22,398 bases of DNA from a virus. The notes under the pieces were generated by a model. The model ran no database searches, had not been told where the DNA came from, and saw nothing but the letters and a program-made list of their open reading frames with translations. Both the position numbers and the translations under genes were made by a program. Shown piece by piece: positions 13,142 through 18,869 of this stretch (position 1 is its first letter; the number at the start of each line of letters is the position of its first letter). Location of the stretch: the IMG/VR virus record IMGVR_UViG_3300042402_000268, positions 1 through 22,398 of that record, one strand, 5' to 3'.

Positions 13142-14239
13142 TTAATCGGCTCTAAATGGGGTCCAACGATCACGTGGTACCAGTTTTGAACCGCCTGCAA
13201 CATAGCCTTCGCCGCCAGGTTTGCCACCAGTGCTTTGTTCTATGTCGCCGCTTGCTGCATCTAACTCACGAATCACTTCGTCTTTAGCCGCCATAATTTC
13301 AAGCACCAGCTCAAACATCTTGTCCATTACTCCTGGATGCTGTTCACTGTGTGCCTGTATCTTGGCTGCTTTTGCAGGAGTCTTTTGCACAAAAGTCATA
13401 AAGGCTTCTGTGTTGATGTTGTCTAATTGTTTAGCTTTTGACTGATTATTAACAAAGGTGTAAATTTCTGTTTGTAAATAGCCCATTCCGGGAACTGGTG
13501 CTAACATTTTTTCAATTGCTGATTGATATTTGGCTAGAGTTTCTATTTTTGCAAGATTGTCTGCCCCCACAGCAGGCCTATAGCTAACACTGGTCAAGCC
13601 AAATACTGCTAATTCCGGGTTGGCTGAGAATTGCTCAGGATTGTCAAAGTCCTCTCCACTTTTGTCTCCAAAGTAACCAAACACCTTGTGTGCCGCTACA
13701 GCTACTTTAGCCTTGATCAATTTCTGATAGTAGGGGCTTTTGACCTTAACACCGTAGGTGGTTTGATTAGGAGTAAATGTAATTTTGCCATCTGCACCTT
13801 CGTAGGGCCTACCTGGATGGAATAAGATGTCGCCGTAGACATAGCCGCGAAAGTCTGCAGGCGTTGCCTTTTCAAATATGGGCCACAGAGCTGCCATATC
13901 CCCAGCAAACTTAGGACGCCAGTCTTCGCCTTTGCCGCGACTCATAATAAACTTTTCTAGTTCTTCTGGACTGTTGCTTTTGCCTTCTTCACGACCCCAG
14001 TTGTTTTTGCCCACCATACGGAAGGTGCCATCATCTTCACGACCCCAGTATACTGTAGGGTTGCCGTCCCACTTGATGGTAATCTTAGTTTCAGGACTGG
14101 CTAGATCTTTTAGAATCTTAATTGCTTTATTAGCACCGTTGGCTTCTGCAAACACTAGATCTTCTAGGTGATTAAATTCACGGCCCACCTTCTTGGGGGC
14201 TGGAGCTTCAGCTTCGGTTAGGAATTCAAATGCTCTCAT
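13142..14239 (-). CDS. DUF6267-like protein with nucleotidyltransferase/ligase-type KxDG motif
   Basis: 365 residues. The segment ITIKWDGNPTVYWGR has K56-x-D58-G59, like motif I of ATP-dependent DNA/RNA ligases, where the Lys takes AMP. GYVYGDILF (132-140, Asp137) resembles motif III/IIIa, and TYGVKVKS (161-168) resembles motif V with paired lysines. This order, plus ITFTPNQTTYGV, matches phage proteins grouped as DUF6267 as far as I recall. Ligation or adenylylation is not shown. The start MRAFEFLTEA fits a T4-like capsid-targeting peptide with an L-T-E cleavage site. It is coupled by ATGA to a Pol-beta-type nucleotidyltransferase. Confidence 0.75.
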   Translation of the reverse strand: MRAFEFLTEAEAPAPKKVGREFNHLEDLVFAEANGANKAIKILKDLASPETKITIKWDGNPTVYWGREDDGTFRMVGKNNWGREEGKSNSPEELEKFIMSRGKGEDWRPKFAGDMAALWPIFEKATPADFRGYVYGDILFHPGRPYEGADGKITFTPNQTTYGVKVKSPYYQKLIKAKVAVAAHKVFGYFGDKSGEDFDNPEQFSANPELAVFGLTSVSYRPAVGADNLAKIETLAKYQSAIEKMLAPVPGMGYLQTEIYTFVNNQSKAKQLDNINTEAFMTFVQKTPAKAAKIQAHSEQHPGVMDKMFELVLEIMAAKDEVIRELDAASGDIEQSTGGKPGGEGYVAGGSKLVPRDRWTPFRAD

Positions 14240-15054
14240 TTAATCTTTTCCATCATTTTACGGAACCAGGCAGGTGTTCCTGTCATGGCACTTTCAAACG
14301 AAATTATGTTTTCTGGTAGAGTAATGCCTTGCTTGCCCAATGTTTCTCTAGCGCCTGCAACTAGTTCTTCATAGTTAGGCAACTTCTTGATGTAGTTAAG
14401 AATTGCATCAACTGATTTAATATCTTTAACTGTGGCAGTTTGCCCTAGCAGAACTTTGGCAATTTGATTCCAGTCGTTGCCATTTGGCAGTAGCTCATCT
14501 GTAGTAGCATTTAGTATTCCGTGTTTGGGACTGTATTTGATACCGCGGGCACGAGCAATTGAACTTAGCACAATGTGGCGATGCTCGCCGCGATATTCAC
14601 CTTGTCCACCAATCATGCTGCCCTGCTGGAATTTGGGATTAGCTGAAAACATAAAGTCAGCCTGTACAAATCCATTACTTGGATCACCGTTGATAGGAGT
14701 TTTCCAATGCACATTGTCTCCGCTGAGTTTGACATTTTCTTTGCCAAACTGTGCAATCAGCTTGTCAGCAAAGGCTCGTTTGTCTACTTCATTGGCATCT
14801 ACTGAGAGATCTAGATCTCCGGAACTGTTGCGTTCAAATGTGCCATCTGGATCTTCTTTACGTCCAGTTGTACCTAACCATTTAACAGGTTTCTTGTCAT
14901 CTAGATCTTTTTCTTTGGTAAAGTCTAGGCCTGTAATTTTTTCAATATAGGCTACTGTGCCTTCAACGTCGCCGGTTGCAATGCGTTGTGTTAGTGGTTT
15001 TTTATCGGCATCTTTGAATACATTGCCGCCTTCAAATAGATTACTCATTGTCAT
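14236..15054 (-). CDS. Pol-beta-type nucleotidyltransferase-fold protein
   Basis: 272 residues. The SSGDLDLSVD segment places Asp80 and Asp82 as the first two carboxylates of a minimal nucleotidyltransferase, and FVQADFMF gives Asp133 as the third. A helix before it (WLGTTGRKEDPDG) stands where the usual GS motif sits. A C-terminal helical part (DIKSVDAILNYIKKLPNYEE) follows. The substrate is unknown. Start choice: ATG at 15054 or 15048; both overlap the 95-aa gene, and AGAAG favours the first. It is coupled to the ligase-like gene downstream, so the two probably act on the same molecule, perhaps nucleic-acid ends. Confidence 0.75.
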   Translation of the reverse strand: MTMSNLFEGGNVFKDADKKPLTQRIATGDVEGTVAYIEKITGLDFTKEKDLDDKKPVKWLGTTGRKEDPDGTFERNSSGDLDLSVDANEVDKRAFADKLIAQFGKENVKLSGDNVHWKTPINGDPSNGFVQADFMFSANPKFQQGSMIGGQGEYRGEHRHIVLSSIARARGIKYSPKHGILNATTDELLPNGNDWNQIAKVLLGQTATVKDIKSVDAILNYIKKLPNYEELVAGARETLGKQGITLPENIISFESAMTGTPAWFRKMMEKIK

Positions 15055-15328
15055 TGGATTCTTCTAGTTTTCTTTTGGCTTTACGTGATTCTGCAATTCT
15101 TCGCACACCACGGGTAAATTTGCTAGGATCTTGCCCTTTGATAGCATTGATGAGACGGCGTTCTAGCTCGTCAGCACTTTCAGCATCATAGTGCTTGTGT
15201 ATGCTTTCCAGCAGATTAATAGCGGAATTAATGATGTTAGTAGCACGGCTTTCGATCAGTGAATCCGTGTTACGTACTTCGGCAATTTCATTAAGTTCCT
15301 GCAGAATCGATCTGGTTCGAAGTTTCAT
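15041..15328 (-). CDS. 95-aa helical phage protein
   Basis: 95 residues, almost all helical and charged (MKLRTRSILQELNEIAEVRN, NIINSAINLLESIHKHY, DELERRLINAIKGQDPSKF, a basic KAKRKLEE tail). It appears to be a small conserved T4-like phage protein of unknown role. The N-terminus contains L-N-E, which could be a prohead-protease site. A late promoter (15347-15354) gives a 13-nt leader with AGGAAAT. It heads the transcript for the nucleotidyltransferase and ligase-like genes and overlaps the former by 14 bases, so it may be their accessory. Confidence 0.72.
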   Translation of the reverse strand: MKLRTRSILQELNEIAEVRNTDSLIESRATNIINSAINLLESIHKHYDAESADELERRLINAIKGQDPSKFTRGVRRIAESRKAKRKLEESNDNE

Positions 15329-15346
15329 AAATTATTTCCTATCGTG

Positions 15347-15354
15347 TATTTAAC
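15347..15354 (-). promoter_or_regulatory. Late-type promoter GTTAAATA
   Basis: Minus strand; predicted start 15341, leader TAGGAAATAATTT with the Shine-Dalgarno site of the 95-aa gene. Confidence 0.7.
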
Positions 15355-15374
15355 TCATTTTAAACAATAATAAC

Positions 15375-15403
15375 ATTGTACTGAAAAATGTGCGATCGCA
15401 CAA
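15375..15403 (-). promoter_or_regulatory. Possible sigma70 promoter overlapped by a palindrome
   Basis: Minus strand TTGTGC (15398-15403), 17 bases, TACAAT (15375-15380). The -10 differs from consensus at one base; the -35 is weak. The palindrome at 15389-15402 covers the spacer and most of the -35, as a repressor site would. Confidence 0.4.
15389..15402. promoter_or_regulatory. Perfect 14-bp palindrome TGTGCGATCGCACA, candidate operator
   Basis: It is fully self-complementary and sits in the only divergent intergenic region between the minus-strand nucleotidyltransferase operon and the plus-strand cargo block. Promoter-like elements lie on both sides. The core is the octamer GCGATCGC. Confidence 0.55.
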
Positions 15404-15409
15404 GCTCGG

Positions 15410-15417
15410 ACTAAATA
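15410..15417 (+). promoter_or_regulatory. Late-type promoter ACTAAATA for the plus-strand micro-proteins
   Basis: Predicted start 15423, leader of 39 nt ending with CACAGGAAAACACA before the ATG at 15462. Confidence 0.6.
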
Positions 15418-15461
15418 CTCAGTAGAAACCAGTAGTCTACACAAACACACAGGAAAACACA

Positions 15462-15638
15462 ATGAAATACATATCAGAAAAAATGCTAGGCATCCTAGAA
15501 CGTCTATCCGAAATGTTCCCTGGATCTAGCTATCAAAACAGTTTAGATGCATATCTAAGCACCAAAGGCATTACCGATGCCGCACAGTTGGAACACTATA
15601 TCCAAAAATTCAATTCTCAAAAGGAAAGTTATCTATGA
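15462..15638 (+). CDS. 58-aa micro-protein, DUF3563-like
   Basis: 58 residues with a clear ribosome site (CACAGGAAAACACA). The N-terminal helix (MKYISEKMLGILERLSEMFP) is followed by DAYLSTKGITDAAQLEHYIQ. That pattern resembles the small proteobacterial DUF3563 proteins (an AYL segment, then D-x-A-x-L-E-x-x-I/M), whose function is unknown. The match is from memory and partial. Its TGA overlaps the ATG of the next micro-gene (ATGA), so the two are made together. If the likeness is real, it points to exchange with a proteobacterial host. Confidence 0.7.
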   Translation: MKYISEKMLGILERLSEMFPGSSYQNSLDAYLSTKGITDAAQLEHYIQKFNSQKESYL

Positions 15639-15754
15639 AAACAATATTAAACACAATCTGGTCATTTTTAGAAGCATTTGGTCAGGCACGTTATGCTGCT
15701 AGCCTTGCTCGTCAAGGACGTACTGAAGAAGCCAAAGCTGTATACGGATCTTAA
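15635..15754 (+). CDS. 39-aa micro-protein
   Basis: 39 residues, MKTILNTIWSFLEAFGQARY then AASLARQGRTEEAKAVYGS. It has an amphipathic N-terminal helix with Trp and Phe on one face, then a second helix with the look of half a TPR unit (AxxLARxGRxEEAKxxY). It is coupled to the 58-aa gene through ATGA with AAGGAAAG upstream. The stop is a TAA TAA pair, and these bases form part of the late promoter for the hydrolase gene. Similar short two-helix proteins exist in proteobacteria; no function is known to me. Confidence 0.65.
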   Translation: MKTILNTIWSFLEAFGQARYAASLARQGRTEEAKAVYGS

Positions 15755-15760
15755 TAAATA
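15753..15760 (+). promoter_or_regulatory. Late promoter AATAAATA, leaderless
   Basis: Last A at 15760, so predicted start is 15766, exactly the A of the hydrolase ATG. The element overlaps the TAA TAA end of the 39-aa gene. Confidence 0.65.
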
Positions 15761-15765
15761 CTGGC

Positions 15766-16341
15766 ATGAACTTGGTGTATATTCACGGGGCAAATGCCAC
15801 TAGTGAGAGCTTTAACTATATCAAAAGCAAGTTAGGCGTTGGTATAGACGTTAATTACGACAGTCGAAATGGGTTTGAAAATAATTTAGCTGCTATGAAA
15901 ATTAGTTTGATGGCTACTAAAAATATTTTCTTTGTAGCGCATAGTTTAGGCGGTATATATGCATTACATCTGGCCAATGCGTTACCGGATGCTGTCAAAG
16001 GTGCTGTGACATTGAGTACGCCCTATGGTGGCGCTGAAGTAGCGGACTATGCTCAATACTTCTTGCCATTCAGTAGACTGATGCGAGATATTGGTCCTAG
16101 TTCGTGGGTTATGAAACAGTCTAGGAACATTAAGATACAGCACCCGTGGACTAACATTGTAACAGTAAAAGGTCAAAGTCCATTTATGCACGAAGCCAAC
16201 GATGGCGTAGTGACTATCGCCAGTCAAAAACATCATGAAGATATGGAACTAGTAGAAGTAGATTATAACCACTATGAGGTTGTGCTCAGTGACGTAGTGG
16301 TTAAACTTATTAAAGAACGAGTAAACAAGTTCAAGAAATAA
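15766..16341 (+). CDS. Alpha/beta hydrolase (lipase-like)
   Basis: 191 residues, a compact alpha/beta hydrolase. The first strand and oxyanion region is LVYIHGANA (3-11). The nucleophile elbow is AHSLGG with Ser60, the acid is Asp146 in ANDGVVTIAS, and the His is His169 in YNHYEV, giving a complete triad in the right order. The elbow and DGVV segment recall lipases, PGAP1-like esterases and thioesterases; substrate unknown. There is no signal peptide, so it acts in the cytoplasm or at the inner membrane. The late promoter makes a transcript starting at the ATG itself, with no Shine-Dalgarno site, although coupling to the 39-aa gene 12 nt upstream is possible. It sits in a block with a desaturase and an LpxH-like enzyme. 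Confidence 0.85.
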   Translation: MNLVYIHGANATSESFNYIKSKLGVGIDVNYDSRNGFENNLAAMKISLMATKNIFFVAHSLGGIYALHLANALPDAVKGAVTLSTPYGGAEVADYAQYFLPFSRLMRDIGPSSWVMKQSRNIKIQHPWTNIVTVKGQSPFMHEANDGVVTIASQKHHEDMELVEVDYNHYEVVLSDVVVKLIKERVNKFKK

Positions 16342-16342
16342 G

Positions 16343-16371
16343 TTGCTTTTCAATCACAGAGCATATATAAT
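16343..16371 (+). promoter_or_regulatory. Sigma70-type promoter TTGCTT-N17-TATAAT
   Basis: -35 TTGCTT (16343-16348), 17 bases, exact TATAAT (16366-16371). Predicted start near 16378, within the left arm of the hairpin at 16374-16403. Confidence 0.78.
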
Positions 16372-16373
16372 AA

Positions 16374-16403
16374 GTTAACAGCGAAAAAGAAGTAGCTGTT
16401 AAC
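16374..16403 (+). other. Perfect 9-bp inverted repeat in the leader of the 90-aa gene
   Basis: GTTAACAGC (16374-16382) and GCTGTTAAC (16395-16403) flank a 12-base purine-rich loop. It overlaps the predicted start, so it may be an operator or, if transcription starts slightly upstream, a 5' stabilising hairpin. Confidence 0.6.
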
Positions 16404-16430
16404 AACAGACATTACACACAGGAGATTATT

Positions 16431-16703
16431 ATGTCAAACGCATTTGAAACACCAAAGCTACCAGAAGTTAAATTCAACAAGAACGGATATGAAATCCGCA
16501 CAGATATTTTAGGAATGGCAAAAAGCCTAGTACAAGAAGACTTTCATGTCAAATTCCAAGGTTGGGAAATGACTGCTACTCGTGACGAGAAGACTGGTCA
16601 AATTGTTAGTAAAGTTGATATGCCAGAATATCCAGGTCTAGACAAAGTACTAGAAACCGCCGAAAAGATGTATTCATTTGTTAATAGCGGCGTGAAGAAA
16701 TAA
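16431..16703 (+). CDS. 90-aa phage protein in its own host-promoter unit
   Basis: 90 residues, MSNAFETPKLPEVKFNKNGY and on: an N-terminal strand region, a helix (TDILGMAKSLVQEDFHVKF), a two-strand part (GWEMTATRDEKTGQIVSKVD), and a C-terminal helix (GLDKVLETAEKMYSFVN). No named family, though the GYEIR-T-x-LGMA pattern looks conserved. It has a near-consensus sigma70 promoter, a 9-bp hairpin at the start site, a strong Shine-Dalgarno site (CACAGGAGATT), and a UUCG terminator after it. This is the punctuation of a strongly and separately expressed gene, probably early. Function unknown. Confidence 0.75.
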   Translation: MSNAFETPKLPEVKFNKNGYEIRTDILGMAKSLVQEDFHVKFQGWEMTATRDEKTGQIVSKVDMPEYPGLDKVLETAEKMYSFVNSGVKK

Positions 16704-16738
16704 TATACGCTCGTAGAGCAATATATAGCGGTAAAAGA

Positions 16739-16760
16739 AAAGCACCTTCGGGTGCTTTTT
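16739..16760 (+). terminator. UUCG-loop terminator between convergent genes
   Basis: AAAGCACC, TTCG, GGTGCTTT, then TT-C-TTT. On the minus strand the same stem is followed by TTTTCTTTT, so it can also end the desaturase transcript, whose stop codon is at 16763-16765. It is the same hairpin as at 12561-12583. Confidence 0.92.
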
Positions 16761-16762
16761 CT

Positions 16763-17464
16763 TTATCTAACTGTGGCTAACCTAAAGAAACGAAGTATGC
16801 AGATGTACATCCAACCTAGATCAAACTCCCACCAACGCTGACTGAACTTGGCATTGGCACCATCAGCATGATGATTGTTGTGTAGTTCTTCTCCGCCTAT
16901 CCATACAGCCCACGGAATGATGTTACGGCTGGTGTCTTTGGTATCTGTGTTGCGATATCCCCACCAGTGTGCCAGTCCGTTGACTACGCCGGCCGCAAAT
17001 AATGGAATCCATATCATTTGAATACCCCACACTAAGAATCCCCACGGTCCAAATAGCAAAAGGTCTATGACCAGCATTAAAAGAATACCCAAGCGACTGT
17101 GTGCGGAGTAAAGATTGCGTTCGATCCAATCATTAGGGCAGTCTTTGCTCAAGGAGTCAACCATGGCTGTGTCTTTGCTGGCTGAATGATAAAGCAATGC
17201 TCCGCCGAACAGCACACGCCATATGCCGTATATTTGTGGGCTGTGCGGATCACCTTCTTGATCTGAACGCTGATGATGTTTGCGATGTATTGCTACCCAT
17301 TGTTTAGTAACCATTCCTGTTGTCAGCCATAGCCAAAAACGCATAAAATGATTAACAGTAGGATGAAATTGGACAGCTCGGTGTGTTTGGCTTCTGTGCA
17401 GATATAATGTTACACAGGCTATAGTGATTTGGACCATCACTAAGGTCATTAATATAATATCCAT
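16763..17464 (-). CDS. Fatty acid desaturase (acyl-CoA/acyl-lipid delta-9 type)
   Basis: 233 residues. All three His boxes of the membrane di-iron desaturases are present: HRSQTH (23-28), HRKHH (60-64) and HNNHH (195-199). The extra family His lies in NGLAHWWGYRN (His166). Hydrophobic segments lie at about 1-20, 39-52, 125-160 and 183-190, shorter than many bacterial relatives but with the core intact. It would insert a double bond in acyl chains at the inner membrane. The late-type promoter CCTAAATA predicts a 1-nt leader and there is no Shine-Dalgarno site. It is divergent from the HAD gene. Very likely host-derived cargo. Confidence 0.93.
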   Translation of the reverse strand: MDIILMTLVMVQITIACVTLYLHRSQTHRAVQFHPTVNHFMRFWLWLTTGMVTKQWVAIHRKHHQRSDQEGDPHSPQIYGIWRVLFGGALLYHSASKDTAMVDSLSKDCPNDWIERNLYSAHSRLGILLMLVIDLLLFGPWGFLVWGIQMIWIPLFAAGVVNGLAHWWGYRNTDTKDTSRNIIPWAVWIGGEELHNNHHADGANAKFSQRWWEFDLGWMYICILRFFRLATVR

Positions 17465-17470
17465 AGTAAG

Positions 17471-17478
17471 TATTTAGG
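17471..17478 (-). promoter_or_regulatory. Late-type promoter CCTAAATA, leaderless
   Basis: Minus strand; last A at 17471, predicted start 17465, desaturase ATG at 17464. No ribosome site fits. Confidence 0.6.
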
Positions 17479-17481
17479 CCA

Positions 17482-17510
17482 TTGACAAATCTGTTAACTG
17501 AGTATATAAT
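17482..17510 (+). promoter_or_regulatory. Perfect consensus sigma70 promoter TTGACA-N17-TATAAT, leaderless
   Basis: TTGACA 17482-17487, 17 bases, TATAAT 17505-17510. Both hexamers and the spacer are exact consensus. Seven bases past the -10 is 17517, the A of the HAD gene's ATG. Confidence 0.88.
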
Positions 17511-17516
17511 ACAACT

Positions 17517-18116
17517 ATGAAAAACAAACTGATACTTACAGACGCTGACGGTGTTCTGCTGGATTGGGAATGGGCATTCTCAGTTTGGATGCAAGAACGC
17601 GGTTACACACTGACAGCGGATAACAAGAAAAGCTACTATCTACATCATCACTATAATGAGCTAGAAGAAAAAGACTCTAAAAAAGTTGTAAAGACTTTTA
17701 ACGAGTCAGCAGCCATTGGCTTCCTTCCAGCACTGCGTGATAGTGCTCACTATGTTAAAAGACTGCACGAAGAACATGGTTACGAATTCCGTGTTATTAC
17801 AAGTCTAAGCCTAGACAAGAACGCAGGTAAACTGCGTGAAATGAATTTGCGCAAGTTGTTTGGCAATGCAATTGAAACGGTCATCTGTCTAGATACAGGG
17901 GCAGATAAAGATTCTGCATTGGCTCCGTATAAAGATAGTGGTATGTGGTGGATTGAAGACAAGCCGCAGAATGCAGATGTTGGATACGCACTAGGACTGC
18001 GTTCAATCCTTATCGAACACGGACATAATATGCATCACAAATGCAACTATCCCGTAGTTAAGAACTGGAGTGAACTATATAACCTAATTCTAACTCCAGT
18101 ATCTACTGTTGTCTAA
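17517..18116 (+). CDS. HAD-superfamily phosphatase
   Basis: 199 residues. Motif I is LTDADGVLLDW with the nucleophile Asp9 and Asp11. Motif II is VITSLS (Thr95/Ser96), Lys131 is a candidate motif III residue, and WWIEDKPQNAD holds the motif IV acids (Glu147, Asp148). A helical cap lies between motifs I and II. This layout matches small HAD phosphatases of T4-like phages related to 5'-nucleotidases and polynucleotide 3'-phosphatases, so a nucleotide or nucleic-acid 3' phosphate is a plausible substrate. An exact-consensus sigma70 promoter ends right at the ATG, so expression is probably early and leaderless. Its last 27 bases overlap the end of the opposing glycosyltransferase gene. Confidence 0.83.
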   Translation: MKNKLILTDADGVLLDWEWAFSVWMQERGYTLTADNKKSYYLHHHYNELEEKDSKKVVKTFNESAAIGFLPALRDSAHYVKRLHEEHGYEFRVITSLSLDKNAGKLREMNLRKLFGNAIETVICLDTGADKDSALAPYKDSGMWWIEDKPQNADVGYALGLRSILIEHGHNMHHKCNYPVVKNWSELYNLILTPVSTVV

Positions 18117-18809
18117 CTTGTCCCAGTAGGCTTGGTTGTTGCGATTGACAAAGTTTTTAACTAGATATTTGGCCATACCCATATAGCCCATTCGTTTGAA
18201 TCTACGGCTGTCTTGACCAAAATGATGACCAATGATTCTAAACTTTTTTGGACTGTACTTGCGGCTCAAGAAGAAGTCTTCGCTGGTTGAAAACTGTTCA
18301 GGGAAGCCACCAAACTCTTCAAAACGATCTCTGCGTGTTAACATAAAGGCTCCCACTGCAAATGGGCTAACATATTTCAATACGTGATTGATTAGATTAA
18401 ATGCGGTAAATCCGATCGTTGCTCTTAGGTCTCGATCATAGCATTTGATGTTTAATCCAATGAGGTCTAGATTCTTAGACTCAAGTGTATTAACGGCATC
18501 TCGAATAACTGTGTCTTTGAAGAAACGCACATCGGCATCTATGAATAATATGTAAGGAGTAGTAACTAGTTGTGCGCCATTGTTTTTAGCAAAAGAAACA
18601 GGCCCACCGTCTATAATTTCAACATTCAGTTCACCTTTCATTATTTCTATAACTTTCCGTGTATTATCTGTAGAACAATCAGCAATGATAATTCTAGTGT
18701 CACCTATCGATTGTCGGCGTAGGTGCATTAATAAATGCGCAATGTAGTTTTCCTCATTCTTGCAGGGTACTACTATAGTAATCTTGTCACTTAGTTTTGT
18801 TTCTTGCAT
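18090..18809 (-). CDS. Family 2 glycosyltransferase (GT-A fold)
   Basis: 239 residues. The Rossmann-like N-terminus ITIVVPCKNEENYI (10-23) is the GT2 nucleotide-sugar site. ADCSTDNT (43-50) and the metal-binding D91-A-D93 follow, then FSTSEDFFLS with Glu177-Asp178 as likely catalytic-base region. One hydrophobic stretch near 140-156 may touch the membrane; there is no clear TM anchor. It would transfer a sugar from a nucleotide donor to lipid, polysaccharide or protein. Its ribosome site is AAGGTGG. It follows the LpxH-like gene on the same strand, suggesting joint action on surface glycolipid. Its end overlaps the HAD gene tail to tail. Confidence 0.9.
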   Translation of the reverse strand: MQETKLSDKITIVVPCKNEENYIAHLLMHLRRQSIGDTRIIIADCSTDNTRKVIEIMKGELNVEIIDGGPVSFAKNNGAQLVTTPYILFIDADVRFFKDTVIRDAVNTLESKNLDLIGLNIKCYDRDLRATIGFTAFNLINHVLKYVSPFAVGAFMLTRRDRFEEFGGFPEQFSTSEDFFLSRKYSPKKFRIIGHHFGQDSRRFKRMGYMGMAKYLVKNFVNRNNQAYWDKLDNSRYWS

Positions 18810-18869
18810 TCTGCTACCACCTTGAAGTTATCAAACTTTAACCAACTAGTCATTGTCAACCTTGCTCGT

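Noticed and set aside
14477-14950. 157-codon open frame on the plus strand
   Set aside because: Antisense to the nucleotidyltransferase gene, which has a conserved catalytic pattern; the frame is Ser/Leu/Pro-rich shadow sequence.
15391-15398. HIP1 octamer GCGATCGC as evidence of a cyanobacterial host
   Set aside because: I saw it as one copy within a larger palindrome. Cyanobacterial genomes carry it at high density, and no photosynthesis genes are present.
18810-18869. 20-codon frame between the LpxH-like and glycosyltransferase genes
   Set aside because: Too short, no ribosome site, and the end overlaps the glycosyltransferase start in another frame.
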